A stretch of 46,828 nt of DNA from Candidatus Yanofskybacteria bacterium RIFCSPLOWO2_01_FULL_49_17. Lineage in GTDB: Bacteria; Patescibacteriota; Minisyncoccia; 2-02-FULL-40-12; GWA2-44-9. Positions 16,253 through 25,699 of the stretch are shown here, piece after piece. A program made the position numbers and the translations under genes. The notes under the pieces are model-generated. The model did no database searches. It was not told the origin of the DNA and saw only the letters and a list, made by a program, of their open reading frames with translations. Positions within the stretch are counted from its first letter, which is position 1, and each line of letters begins with the position of its first letter. The stretch lies in assembly GCA_001795695.1 (NCBI GenBank), contig MGKO01000006.1, positions 1 to 46,828 on the forward strand, given 5' to 3'.

Positions 16253-18016
16253 TCAAGGGATAGTTAAATAGTATATAGCTATGCTACCGTCATTGTATAC
16301 TTCTTTGCTATTTTTTAATGTTTCTATGTGGAAATCCTGATCGCGTGACAAATCTTTTATGGCATAGGTAACATGATACTTTTTTAGAAAATCATAGATA
16401 TGCGGCCTGACAATTCTATTATTTTCAATAATCAGATCTTGAATTTTACGGTCCCGAATTGCTTTAAGACGAACCAGAGCTTCAGGATCACAGCTAGCCA
16501 ATCTCTGTAATTTGAATAATTTACACAACTTCAGTTTGAAATTAAGGTTTGACGTCTGATTGATATCGCTGCTGCCCAATGCCGCGTCATATTCATTCAT
16601 AATTGATTTTGAATCAACATTCTTAAAATATCTGGAGGCCAAATATCGCTCCCGTATCTCCTGCCCGGATACGAAATACTGGTTGGCCAGATCCTGCCCT
16701 GATACGAGGACATAATGGCGAGAATAAATCAGGGTATAACTGCTAATATCGGGATTGGCCCAGATTACTGTTGGCTTTGATTCTTTTTTGTCAAGCCAGG
16801 CGATCGGGGCGGCATATCTTTGAATGTATATCGCTTCGGGCCCGTCAATCTTCAACTCCGGCAGAACTGAACGTTTATATTGCGCCAATACCGGTACAAA
16901 AGTAAGCGTCAACAATCCGACAACCATGATCATTTTACCGGATCGCTTGGGAATCAAATTGGCATGATTCCAAACAAAATAAAGAAGCATGTAAGATGAA
17001 ATTGCGAGCCAGAGGTACATTTCCCGGGTAAGATGCTCGCCGATGACCGCGTCTCGGCCCGTCAGAATCGGACTTAGCAATAAGACAAGTATGGCCAGGC
17101 CCGTGGGAATAACTAACCGCCATGTCCTTATGAAATCAAGGTTATTTTTTATACCAGGGACTAGCTTCATGACACCCGACCAAACAATTAAATTCAGTAT
17201 GATCCAACGGCCAATATAAAACGACTGCGGCGAAGGTAAATGAGTTTTAATGGATCCGGCATGGCTGATAAAATCTGCAAAAAGTGGATGTGAAATTTCG
17301 CGGTAAATATATATAAACGCGGGTAATGCCAATATGAAAGAACCGAGACCAATGATAAGCAGACCCTTCAGCCGAGACCAATCTTTCTGTGTCAAAAATA
17401 GAAGTAATATAAAAACCATCGTCCCGCCGGATACTTGCCAGGTATAGGGATAAATATAAAATGTCGCGGCAAAACTAAAGGCCAAAAAGATAGCGGCTGG
17501 CCGTTCAGGTTTTTTTAACCAGCGTGTAAGCCCGATCAGAAATAACAAAAAAAATGGAAATACGGCCGAAAGGACCGCGGGCCGAACCATCATCCAGTAG
17601 ACCTCCAAATATATCGGTCCGACAAGCCACCATGCCCATAACCGCCGCGTGCCTAATTGTTCCAGGAGTATTTTAAGAAGATATACAAAAATTAAATTCC
17701 AGATAATCAAACCGAGGATAAGTGCTTGTGTGAATGAGAGACCTAATTTTAATGGGATGGACGCAAGGAACAGAGCCGCTGTCGGGGATGCGTTGATATC
17801 ATTGGCATGTTCAATAAAAAAAGGCGTATTGCCGAAGGGAATATGGGCCGTGCCTTTGACTATCTGGATAAAATAAAATAGGCCGTCGGTCACATAGGAC
17901 GGCATCATTCCCTGCCAAGCCGGGCCAATGGCAATCCTGGCATGCAAAATCGGCATTATTGAGATTAATCCTACGACCAAAACCAGTATTGCGAGCTTAG
18001 TAAGTTTATTTTTCAT
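16253..18016 (-). CDS. Multi-pass membrane protein, GT-C-like, paralogue of 22818-24545
   Basis: A 587-aa protein with about ten hydrophobic helices over residues 5 to 400 and a soluble C-terminal domain from about 410. The N-terminal loop has an acidic YVTDGLFYFIQIVKG after helix 1, where GT-C enzymes carry their catalytic Asp. The soluble part has VIWANPDISSYTLIYSRHYVLVSGQ and a closing IKDLSRDQDF...GSIAIYYL. The same WANPD motif and layout occur in the 575-aa protein at 22818-24545, so the two are paralogues. I infer a polyprenyl-phosphate-sugar-using glycosyltransferase, but no family name is certain. Its start overlaps the upstream methyltransferase gene by 11 nt. Confidence 0.6.
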   Translation of the reverse strand: MKNKLTKLAILVLVVGLISIMPILHARIAIGPAWQGMMPSYVTDGLFYFIQIVKGTAHIPFGNTPFFIEHANDINASPTAALFLASIPLKLGLSFTQALILGLIIWNLIFVYLLKILLEQLGTRRLWAWWLVGPIYLEVYWMMVRPAVLSAVFPFFLLFLIGLTRWLKKPERPAAIFLAFSFAATFYIYPYTWQVSGGTMVFILLLFLTQKDWSRLKGLLIIGLGSFILALPAFIYIYREISHPLFADFISHAGSIKTHLPSPQSFYIGRWIILNLIVWSGVMKLVPGIKNNLDFIRTWRLVIPTGLAILVLLLSPILTGRDAVIGEHLTREMYLWLAISSYMLLYFVWNHANLIPKRSGKMIMVVGLLTLTFVPVLAQYKRSVLPELKIDGPEAIYIQRYAAPIAWLDKKESKPTVIWANPDISSYTLIYSRHYVLVSGQDLANQYFVSGQEIRERYLASRYFKNVDSKSIMNEYDAALGSSDINQTSNLNFKLKLCKLFKLQRLASCDPEALVRLKAIRDRKIQDLIIENNRIVRPHIYDFLKKYHVTYAIKDLSRDQDFHIETLKNSKEVYNDGSIAIYYLTIP

Positions 18017-18695
18017 GTTTGGTCAGCAAAATGTGAAACGTGCTGAAATAAAACGGCCTCAACAGAGTTTTATACAAAGATAGGATAGGCAAGCGCATTA
18101 GATTGTATTTCCTGTTTATCTTCAGCTCTCTGATATCGGCGATCTTGAAACCGAGTCCGGCCACCAATTTATGGAACTGACTGAAAGTGAAATAGTGCAT
18201 GTCACGGATATTATGGAGATCTATGGCGTTGGCATAATCTTTGTGCCTTCTGAACAGGGACAGATAGGAATTGGCCAGTCGGCGAGGCAGCCAGCCCAAA
18301 AAATAGAGCCGGAAATGGGTATCATACAAACCGAACCGGTTATGGACGCTGATATAGGCCTTTCCGCCCGGCCTTAAAACCCTATGAATTTCTCCGAGAA
18401 CTTTTTTAGGGTCGCGGACATGCTCAATCATCTCGCCGGCATTGATAAAATCAAAACTGGCGTCGGCAAAAGGCATTTTCTCGGCGGCGGCTTGAACTAT
18501 GTTTATTTCAAGGCCCCGGTCGGCTGCCTCGCGACGCGCGCCTTCTATTTTAACCTTATCAATCTCAATGCCGGAAATTTTATAACCCCGGCTGGCCCCT
18601 TCCATCAAAAATCTGCCCCAGCCGGCGCCGATATCAAGGATTTTTTTGCCTTTTAAATCTCCTACAATTTTTTCTAAATTATTAAGATGGCCCAT
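18006..18695 (-). CDS. Class I SAM-dependent methyltransferase
   Basis: A 229-aa Methyltransf_11-type enzyme. The SAM-binding loop is ILDIGAGWGRFLMEGASRGYKISGIEID (about 19-46); motif II/III region reads MPFADASFDFINAGEMIEHVRDPKKVLGEIHRVLRPGGKAYISV. The substrate is not predictable; within this locus, a sugar or lipid-linked intermediate is likely. It overlaps the downstream membrane-protein gene by 11 nt, so the two are translationally coupled. It is divergent from the Gfo/Idh/MocA gene with 83 nt between starts. Confidence 0.85.
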   Translation of the reverse strand: MGHLNNLEKIVGDLKGKKILDIGAGWGRFLMEGASRGYKISGIEIDKVKIEGARREAADRGLEINIVQAAAEKMPFADASFDFINAGEMIEHVRDPKKVLGEIHRVLRPGGKAYISVHNRFGLYDTHFRLYFLGWLPRRLANSYLSLFRRHKDYANAIDLHNIRDMHYFTFSQFHKLVAGLGFKIADIRELKINRKYNLMRLPILSLYKTLLRPFYFSTFHILLTKHEK

Positions 18696-18778
18696 ATTGT
18701 ATCTAATTTATAATACATTTTTGGATATAATAAAACAGGTGACGAACAGATTCTATTGTGTTAGAATAATTTAGAATC

Positions 18779-19765
18779 ATGAAGAAAAAAATCCCGTCAA
18801 TTTTGCTTGTAGGAGTCGGCCGATGGGGGAAGAACCATCTCCGAGTCCTACTTAAATTACAGGCCGAGGGGCTTTGTCGCTTGATCGGCGTACAGGCCAG
18901 GAATTCCCAGAGGCTTGAATCTATCGCCAAGGAATTCGGCGTGCGGACATTCAGCGACGATCAGGGCTGGGAAGAAGCTGGTGCTATTGATATCACAGTG
19001 CCGACTCATGACCACTTCATCTTGGCGAAAAAGGCATTGTTGGCAGGAAAAGATGTTCTGATTGAGAAACCGATGACCGCCAGTCTCACAGAAGCGGAAG
19101 AACTTGAAAGAATTCATGCAAATTCTTCCCAAATTCTCATGGCGGGCCATATCTTTTGCTACAATCCCGCCCTGGATTATGTAAAGAAGATTATTGTAAG
19201 CGGTAAGATTGGGAAAATACGATTTTTGAGAGGTCGTTTCATGGGATTTCGAGATAAAGATATAGATGTCGGGATTTTGGCCACGACGGCGATGCATTTT
19301 ATTTACTTGTCAAATTCCCTCATGGGCAAACCCCCCAAGGCAGTGTGGGCAAAAGTAGATTACTTATTAGACCCGGTCTTGGATGATTATTGCCTTGTGC
19401 GACTTGATTACGGTCCAGAATTCAGTCTTATTGAGGCGGACTTCTTCACTCCAGGAAAATTTAGAACATTTGATATTCTCGGCACCCATGGATCAATCAT
19501 CTTCGACGTGATTAACCAAAAAGTAGAATTGCGCGATGAAAAACATGTTCCTTTCGGAGACCATTTCAAGACCCATGCCGGGAGCGTGTCAAACCCGGAC
19601 ATTGAATATCAAGAACCTCTCTATCTGGAGCTTCGTCACTTCTTGGAGTGCATCCAGGAGCGGAAAGAACCGCTCACGGGAATCAAGGATGGCGTAGCTA
19701 TCTTACGAATCATAGAGGCGGCGTATGAGTCGTCCCGGCTAGACAAGACAATATTGTTAAGTTGA
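18779..19765 (+). CDS. Gfo/Idh/MocA-family NAD(P)-dependent oxidoreductase
   Basis: A 328-aa protein with an N-terminal Rossmann fold, ILLVGVGRWGKNHLRVL (8-24), and the family-defining EKPMT (96-100) at the end of the nucleotide domain. The C-terminal domain (about 125-320) is the alpha/beta dimerisation and substrate-binding half; LATTAMHFIYL sits where family members have their active-site His. Such enzymes oxidise or reduce sugars and nucleotide sugars, for example making 3-keto sugars. It is a lone plus-strand gene between two minus-strand methyltransferases; its stop abuts the stop of the convergent C-methyltransferase gene with no gap. No SD is visible; TAGAAT about 18 nt before the ATG could serve a near-leaderless promoter. 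Confidence 0.88.
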   Translation: MKKKIPSILLVGVGRWGKNHLRVLLKLQAEGLCRLIGVQARNSQRLESIAKEFGVRTFSDDQGWEEAGAIDITVPTHDHFILAKKALLAGKDVLIEKPMTASLTEAEELERIHANSSQILMAGHIFCYNPALDYVKKIIVSGKIGKIRFLRGRFMGFRDKDIDVGILATTAMHFIYLSNSLMGKPPKAVWAKVDYLLDPVLDDYCLVRLDYGPEFSLIEADFFTPGKFRTFDILGTHGSIIFDVINQKVELRDEKHVPFGDHFKTHAGSVSNPDIEYQEPLYLELRHFLECIQERKEPLTGIKDGVAILRIIEAAYESSRLDKTILLS

Positions 19766-21031
19766 TTATTTTTTGATTATTTTGAATTTAGGAAGAGGGA
19801 GCACGAATTTTGATTTCAGGCCCTTGGCTCGCCAGTTTTTCATAATGAAGTCGGCGTAGTGCCAAGCCAAGATGACTAGGTAATCCGGCTGTTCTTTCAG
19901 AATGATGTCGTTTGCGACAACAGGGATATGCGTGCCGGGCATGAACTTGCCAACTTTTTCTGATTCGGGTAGTTGAGCAATGTAGGGCATCAAGGTTTTA
20001 TCAATACCATAATAATTTACCAATACTGCCCCACGACCCGGACAAGAATCGGCCACAAACTTAAGACCCTTCTCTTTGGCTTGATGGGCTAATTGAATAA
20101 ATTTATTCCGATTTTCATGGACTCGTTGCCGAAATTTTGTCCATGTTGCAGGTTTAAACAATCCTTTTGTCTCTTCTAATTTTAATAATTTGGTAATTTC
20201 CGGACTAATAGGATATTTGCCTTTTCTTCCTATATACGCTCTAATATTTCCGCCATATCGCGAGGCTCGCTGGACATCAAAAACTTCCATACCGTAATAT
20301 GGAAATAATGTCACTAGAGATTTCAAACTATAGGTACGAATATGTTCGTGGTAAACCCCTTCAAACTGATTACTCTCTAAAATATCCAGAAGATATTGGC
20401 TCTCGGTAATGAAAATTCCGTCCTTATCTAAAAGCTGAACCAGTCCTCGCATTACTTCTCCAAGCGGGGCCATATGAGCAAAGACATTGGTCATAGTGAC
20501 CATTTTCGCATGGCCATATTCTTTGACGATGTTCTTCGCAACTTTCTCGGTAAAGAAGCTCTGGATCGTTTCAATCTTATTTTCTTTACGAGCAAGCTTG
20601 GCCATGTCGGTCGGTTCGACACCCAGTACTTTCATCTTGTTACGTTTGAAACCGGTCAGTAAGGTACCGTCATTTGATCCAATATCGACGCATAGAGATT
20701 TTGGAGAAAGATTAAATTTCTTTACAACACTATCGGCAAACAATACCTGATAGTCGCGTAAAGGCGCGGAAATACCGCTTCGATAGGGATAGTCTTTGGG
20801 ATAGATAGTTGAACCCTCTACGACATGATCCAATTGTGCTAACCCGGATTCAGGGCAAATCATCAGCCGAAGCGGATAATAAACCTCCGGCTCATTTATG
20901 GTCTTCTTGGTCAATAATGCGTCGCAAGGCGGTTGGTGACCGAGATCAATGGCCTCAAAAAGATTTTTTGAGCCCGTGATTTGACAATGATCTAGTTTTC
21001 CAGGAATAGCGTCGTGGTTGGGTTTAATCAT
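19766..21031 (-). CDS. Sugar C-methyltransferase (TylCIII/NovU-like)
   Basis: A 421-aa protein with the three-part architecture of nucleotide-sugar C-methyltransferases. An N-terminal zinc-ribbon-like segment (Methyltransf_13) reads DHCQITGSKNLFEAIDLGHQPPCDALL ... LMICPESG; the first cysteine pair is degenerate (CQIT rather than CxxC). The SAM domain has SLCVDIGSNDGTLLTGFK near 110 and a YHEHIRTYSLKSL stretch, typical for this family. The C-terminal Methyltransf_14 domain includes GRGAVLVNYYGID and PDYLVILAWHY. These enzymes add a methyl group to C3 or C5 of a keto-sugar nucleotide. The neighbouring Gfo/Idh/MocA oxidoreductase fits reduction or oxidation of the keto group. Confidence 0.85.
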   Translation of the reverse strand: MIKPNHDAIPGKLDHCQITGSKNLFEAIDLGHQPPCDALLTKKTINEPEVYYPLRLMICPESGLAQLDHVVEGSTIYPKDYPYRSGISAPLRDYQVLFADSVVKKFNLSPKSLCVDIGSNDGTLLTGFKRNKMKVLGVEPTDMAKLARKENKIETIQSFFTEKVAKNIVKEYGHAKMVTMTNVFAHMAPLGEVMRGLVQLLDKDGIFITESQYLLDILESNQFEGVYHEHIRTYSLKSLVTLFPYYGMEVFDVQRASRYGGNIRAYIGRKGKYPISPEITKLLKLEETKGLFKPATWTKFRQRVHENRNKFIQLAHQAKEKGLKFVADSCPGRGAVLVNYYGIDKTLMPYIAQLPESEKVGKFMPGTHIPVVANDIILKEQPDYLVILAWHYADFIMKNWRAKGLKSKFVLPLPKFKIIKK

Positions 21032-21074
21032 AACAAGTTAATATCATACTTAGAGCATTAACTCAATACATCCT

Positions 21075-21815
21075 TCATTTCTTTTTTAAAACTAATAGTA
21101 CTGAAACTCCAAATGGAAAAGATAGGTATCGGAGTAATTTTCTTTCAAAATTAAAAATGTGAAAAAATAAATAATTTAAAAAATGATTATTTATCTCCAG
21201 ATCCGATTCCCGGTTTATGTTTAATATTTTACTTAACAATCTAATCAGTGCTATCGGTAAAAATAAAAAAGTATTAAAATATGATTTTTTTATCACTTCA
21301 AAATGAGCCGACTTTTGGACCATTGCTAAAAGAGAATGTACCGTATATCTCCGGTAGTGGTGAGAAATCTCGTCTTGGATGCCCCACAAAAATTTAAATG
21401 CCGGCACAAAAATAATAAACAATCCGTTTTCTTTTAATACTCGGTGTATTTCTTCTATGGCCGAACGCTCATACTCTACGTGCTCAAGAACGTCAAGAGC
21501 TAAAACAACACCAAAGGAATTAGATGGAAAATCTAAACAATTATCTTTCAAAACTGTTAAATTCACAATGCCTTTCTGCTGCCCTTTTATAACGGCCTCT
21601 TCAGATACATCACAGCCAGAAACGTCATAATTTAACTTCTGTAAATAGCGAACGAATTCTCCGGAGCTGGATCCAAAATCTAAAATTTTTGTGGAACTTG
21701 GCTGGGAAAAATTACTGGACAAGAGATCTTTTATAATCTTCCGCCTGACCGCAAGCCACCAATGTTTATCTTGGGAATCTAATTCAAAATATTCTCTCTC
21801 AAATTTTTTATCCAT
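21075..21815 (-). CDS. Class I SAM-dependent methyltransferase
   Basis: A 246-aa enzyme: WWLAVRRKIIKDLL, then KILDFGSSSGEFVRYLQKLNYDVSGCDVSEEA (SAM motif I, about 44-75), FPSNSFGVVLALDVLEHVEYERSAIEEIHRVLKENGLFIIFVPA (motifs II and III), and a hydrophobic, basic tail. The tail hints at membrane association. It overlaps the GtrB-like gene by 8 nt, so the two are translated together. It may act on a polyprenyl-linked or membrane-proximal product. Confidence 0.82.
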   Translation of the reverse strand: MDKKFEREYFELDSQDKHWWLAVRRKIIKDLLSSNFSQPSSTKILDFGSSSGEFVRYLQKLNYDVSGCDVSEEAVIKGQQKGIVNLTVLKDNCLDFPSNSFGVVLALDVLEHVEYERSAIEEIHRVLKENGLFIIFVPAFKFLWGIQDEISHHYRRYTVHSLLAMVQKSAHFEVIKKSYFNTFLFLPIALIRLLSKILNINRESDLEINNHFLNYLFFHIFNFERKLLRYLSFPFGVSVLLVLKKK

Positions 21816-22821
21816 TATGATACTTGGATTGACTTAGCGTATGAGAATCAATATTTTTTGTTTCGGCAATGATATAACTTGGTCGGCCTTTTATTTCATT
21901 GAACATTTTATAAAGATATTCTCCAAATATGCCTAAGATTAATAATTGGAAACTGCTCATAAATAAAATTATAATGATCGTGCTCGCCCAACCAATCGGT
22001 ATTATATTAAGATTGGTATAGCGAGCGTAGACTACGAATCCGCTGAAAGCGACGCTAAATAAAAAAATGAGACCACCCAGAGCTCCAGCCAACCTCAAAG
22101 GAAAAGCGGAGAAAGATGTAACACCGCTCATCACGAAACCTACAAGTTTGGTAAAATTGAATCCTGATCGGCCAAATTTTCTAGCTTCTGCCGTATATGG
22201 AACATAGGTCTTTTTGAATCCAATCCATTGAATCATACCCCGTAAAAATCTATCCTTTTCGGGCATTGTCTTTAATGCATCAATAACCGAACGTTTATAT
22301 AATCCGAAATCGGATGAATTTTTAAATTTTAGATTTGTGATTAAACTTAATACTTTGTAGGTGGTACGACCAACAAATTCTCGTAGCCAGCTATTCTGTT
22401 TATTCACCAATCGTTCACCAATCACTAAATCGTAACCCTTGTTGGCATACTCAATAAAAACCGGAATCATTGATGGTGGGTATTGAAGATCATCATCTAT
22501 GACAACGATCATGGCGCCTTGAGCAAAATCAAAACCAGCACTAACCGCGGACTGATAACCAAAATTACGTGATAACGTTATGATTTTGAGATTATGATTA
22601 ATTTCCGAAGCAGCTGCTAATAGTTCTGCCGTTCTATCAGTGGAACTATCGTTAACGAGGATAATCTCATAAATTTTGCCGGTTGAGCTACATATTGAAA
22701 CTAGTTCACGCAAAAGGTGTGGAATAGATTCTTCACTATTAAATACCGGAATGACCACCGATAATTCTATCCGGCCTTCGGTCTTTTTTTGACTTGCATG
22801 AGGATTAATATTTTGCATCAT
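21808..22821 (-). CDS. Polyprenyl-phosphate glycosyltransferase (DPM/GtrB/ArnC-like)
   Basis: A 337-aa GT2 enzyme: ELSVVIPVFNSEESIPHLLREL, IILVNDSSTDRTAELL, IVVIDDDLQYPPSMIPVFIEY (DxD) and FLRGMIQWIGFKKTYVPYTAEARKFGRSGFN. Two C-terminal hydrophobic helices (about 240-262 and 275-300) follow, as in GtrB and ArnC. The family loads a sugar onto undecaprenyl phosphate at the inner face of the membrane, giving the donor for periplasmic GT-C enzymes. It overlaps the GT-C-like gene 22818-24545 by 4 nt (ATGA), and that pairing is strong contextual support. Two adjacent ATG codons are possible starts. Confidence 0.88.
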   Translation of the reverse strand: MMQNINPHASQKKTEGRIELSVVIPVFNSEESIPHLLRELVSICSSTGKIYEIILVNDSSTDRTAELLAAASEINHNLKIITLSRNFGYQSAVSAGFDFAQGAMIVVIDDDLQYPPSMIPVFIEYANKGYDLVIGERLVNKQNSWLREFVGRTTYKVLSLITNLKFKNSSDFGLYKRSVIDALKTMPEKDRFLRGMIQWIGFKKTYVPYTAEARKFGRSGFNFTKLVGFVMSGVTSFSAFPLRLAGALGGLIFLFSVAFSGFVVYARYTNLNIIPIGWASTIIIILFMSSFQLLILGIFGEYLYKMFNEIKGRPSYIIAETKNIDSHTLSQSKYHNG

Positions 22822-24545
22822 TTAGGTTTAACCTGATACAGAAAGAGACCGTCTTTCGCATAGACCTTGGACAAAAATGGGAGTTTATTGAAGTAATTAC
22901 TATCAGTACCGTTATCCGCAATAATAAGGTCTATTTTAAAACTTTTAAAAACTTTGTCAAGTGGTATTTTATAAAATTCATTATATTCCAATCCTAATTT
23001 CTGTAATTCTACATCTGAAAGTTCATAGTTTCCTGGCATATCACGATAATAAATACCAAACAGGGCACTTGTAATATTATTTCTATCTTGGTACATGGCA
23101 TTTATGATATTTTTATCATTTATACCATGCAAACGATAGTCCAGAAAAAGCATATCGCGGATATGGACTTTACTATTGCTGTAATTTTCTAATACCATAG
23201 GGGCGTTATGGTGAGTGTATGCTAAAATCAAGTACGAAAGCTCGGGATACGAGATCTCCAGATCGGGATTAGCCCAAATATTTTTTTTTGTGGTATAGCT
23301 CTCGTCAAGAAAAGTTAACAATGGAGCATATCGCTGGTTTTCTTTATAGGTCGTGTAGTTCGCGGAATAAGAACGCGCCTGAATAATAATGGCATTAAGA
23401 GAAAATATTGATACCAAAAATATAACTACCACTATTCTCCATTTTTTGTTGGGTACAATTTTTTCTATCCAGTATAGCCCAAGGAAGGTCAGAATAATTG
23501 CAATGAGTGGTTTCGTAGTGAACCAATGGTAGTGACCAGGCTGTATCTGGAATCCTGTAACGAGTTGCTGATTAAGCACGACTGCTAATGCTCCAAAGAG
23601 AATAATAAAAAAATACTTAGTATTCTGGTATGCAGTGGGCCATAAAAATATAATAAACAAAAATCCCAGTACTACCCAAGCCCCCAAAATAGGCGCATGG
23701 GTATGTATCAATCCTAGTCGAGAAGTGGTATAGATATAATCCTCATCAGATCTACCCCTCAAAAGATTGACAAAAAATGGCAACGCGACAAGCCCGTTGA
23801 CCGCAAACACAACAAAGAAGTATTTAAACTTTTCCCATTCTTTTTTTACCAATAAGCATAAAAGATAAAGACCGAGTACTACAACAATGAATGTCCATGT
23901 ATAAATATATTCATATAATGAAAGCCCTATTAATACCCCAATAACGCCGGCGGCTTTAAAAGACATCTTATTGTACGCCAAACGATAGATTCCCCATAAG
24001 CCTAAAAACAAAAATATCGAGCTTATAAGGGGACTTATCGGCCGAGTATAGGGCAAAAAGCTATCAATACTTGTTTTAAACAAACTAAGACGCGTAACAT
24101 CAATTGGACTTAATAAATTAATTCCTAAAATTACAAAGAGGGGCGCAATCAATGCCACTAATCTTAAAGAAAATATCTCCAGTAACCATCCGTAGAGAAT
24201 TAAAAACAACAATATGGGTCCTGCAAATTTCAACGCTACGTTTATCTCTATAGCTCGGGTACTAAATATTTTAGCGAAAAAAGCCATTATTCTTTGGCCC
24301 AACTTCGGTGCTAAATAATAATTCTTTCCGGGATCCACAGGAAATGGCCCCTTTGAATAGTCTTCATATAGAGCCCTGTTAATCTCGCCAACATACATAT
24401 ATTCCGCGTCAGTGCCAAACATTTGGATACCTCTATAATTCTGATCTTTCAATACATAGATTTGAGGCGCAACAGAAACAAGACCGACTATAACCGCGAG
24501 GATGATGGCGATTTTATGCGATTTGATAAATGCTTTAACTTCCAT
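22818..24545 (-). CDS. Multi-pass membrane protein, GT-C-like, paralogue of 16253-18016
   Basis: A 575-aa membrane protein with about ten to twelve helices across residues 12-400, and a C-terminal extracytoplasmic-type domain. The first loop holds MFGTDAEYMYVGEINRALYED, with Asp/Glu in the position expected for a GT-C catalytic residue. The soluble part carries NIWANPDLEISYPELSYLILAYTHHNAP and SKVHIRDMLFLDYRLHGIND, matching the order in the paralogue at 16253-18016. Pairing with the GtrB-like gene (4-nt overlap) suggests that it uses a polyprenyl-phosphate sugar. It overlaps the upstream GT4 gene by 11 nt. Confidence 0.65.
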   Translation of the reverse strand: MEVKAFIKSHKIAIILAVIVGLVSVAPQIYVLKDQNYRGIQMFGTDAEYMYVGEINRALYEDYSKGPFPVDPGKNYYLAPKLGQRIMAFFAKIFSTRAIEINVALKFAGPILLFLILYGWLLEIFSLRLVALIAPLFVILGINLLSPIDVTRLSLFKTSIDSFLPYTRPISPLISSIFLFLGLWGIYRLAYNKMSFKAAGVIGVLIGLSLYEYIYTWTFIVVVLGLYLLCLLVKKEWEKFKYFFVVFAVNGLVALPFFVNLLRGRSDEDYIYTTSRLGLIHTHAPILGAWVVLGFLFIIFLWPTAYQNTKYFFIILFGALAVVLNQQLVTGFQIQPGHYHWFTTKPLIAIILTFLGLYWIEKIVPNKKWRIVVVIFLVSIFSLNAIIIQARSYSANYTTYKENQRYAPLLTFLDESYTTKKNIWANPDLEISYPELSYLILAYTHHNAPMVLENYSNSKVHIRDMLFLDYRLHGINDKNIINAMYQDRNNITSALFGIYYRDMPGNYELSDVELQKLGLEYNEFYKIPLDKVFKSFKIDLIIADNGTDSNYFNKLPFLSKVYAKDGLFLYQVKPK

Positions 24546-25695
24546 CGGATTCTATGAAACTTTTTATGGCCCGAGCGCGGCTGGACCAAGAAAACTTTTC
24601 GGCTCTCTTTAAACTATGGCTGGCCAAACTGGTAGCGAGACTGGGGTCAGAAATAATCCGATCCAATTGAAGGGCTAAACCGCTGGCATCTCCCGGCTTG
24701 AAAAATAAAGCCGTGGTTGGATCAATGATTTCTTTCAAGCCGGGCAGGTCCGAAGCAATAATTACTTTACCCGCGGCCATATATTCAAATAATTTCATGG
24801 GCGATGTGGTGAGGGCGTGTTGGTTTAAATCTAGGGGGATGACGACGATGTCCATCGCCCGTAAATATCTTGGAATGATAGCGTGGGCTACCTGGCCGAC
24901 AAAAACCACTCGCTGCTCTATGCCCAATTTTTTAGCTTTTCCCTTAAAATACTCAACGTGATTGTTCGGACCACCGATAATATATAAAATAGCTTCTTTG
25001 TGTCTCATGACACTAACGGCTTCAATAAGCCGGCCGACGCCTTTATCCATACCTGCCGTTTCCAGTCGGCCAACATGGCCGACGATGATGCCGGCCGGAA
25101 AGCCAAGCTCTTTTCGGACCTCTTCTCTCGACTGCGGAATATTGAATTGGTCCAGGTCAACCCCATTGGGAGCGACCAGCATCTTTGATCCAGAAACTTT
25201 GTAATGTTTCAGCAGAAGTTCCTTGGTGCCTCTGGAGTTGGCTATCACCTTTTTAGCTCGGTTAAGGATGAGCTGGATAAAGCGCCTTGGTTTCTTGAAG
25301 CGGTAATCGTGGATCTCGGCTGCAAAAGGCGGGCCAAAAACGGACAGAAAGAACAATGTCCAATAGTCCCGGGCATAAAATATCGTTCCAGCCCCCTGAT
25401 AGCGCTTGGACCACAGGACCAGGATCAGAGCCGACAATAACGTCTGGATATAATAAGCGAGTCGGCCGGGCAGCCAAGAGATATCAATGGCCGGTACTTT
25501 CTGATAGTCAAAATTTTTCCTTAATCCGTAAAAAGAAAAAAAATCCTGTTTTATCGGGTTACGACGATAAGCCGAAAGAAGGATAACTTCATTCCTGTCT
25601 TCGGCGAAGGCCTCGCACATTTTAACGATTTGAAGGCCATGAGCTTTTTCCGTCGGCAGGCGACCGTTAAAAAGATACATTATTTTATAATCCAC
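24535..25695 (-). CDS. Glycosyltransferase family 4
   Basis: A 386-aa GT-B enzyme. The N-terminal domain has YLFNGRLPTEKAHGLQIVKMCEAFA, the KAHG/Q acceptor loop; the donor domain has GHVGRLETAGMDKGVGRLIEAV, ILYIIGGPNN and TSPMKLFEYMAAGKVIIASDLPG (E-x7-E region). The ORF-track start is a GTG; an ATG five codons in (25680) is equally good by homology. It lies 4 nt after the upstream GT4 gene and overlaps the downstream membrane gene by 11 nt. Confidence 0.88.
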   Translation of the reverse strand: MDYKIMYLFNGRLPTEKAHGLQIVKMCEAFAEDRNEVILLSAYRRNPIKQDFFSFYGLRKNFDYQKVPAIDISWLPGRLAYYIQTLLSALILVLWSKRYQGAGTIFYARDYWTLFFLSVFGPPFAAEIHDYRFKKPRRFIQLILNRAKKVIANSRGTKELLLKHYKVSGSKMLVAPNGVDLDQFNIPQSREEVRKELGFPAGIIVGHVGRLETAGMDKGVGRLIEAVSVMRHKEAILYIIGGPNNHVEYFKGKAKKLGIEQRVVFVGQVAHAIIPRYLRAMDIVVIPLDLNQHALTTSPMKLFEYMAAGKVIIASDLPGLKEIIDPTTALFFKPGDASGLALQLDRIISDPSLATSLASHSLKRAEKFSWSSRARAIKSFIESDGS

Positions 25696-25699
25696 GATA

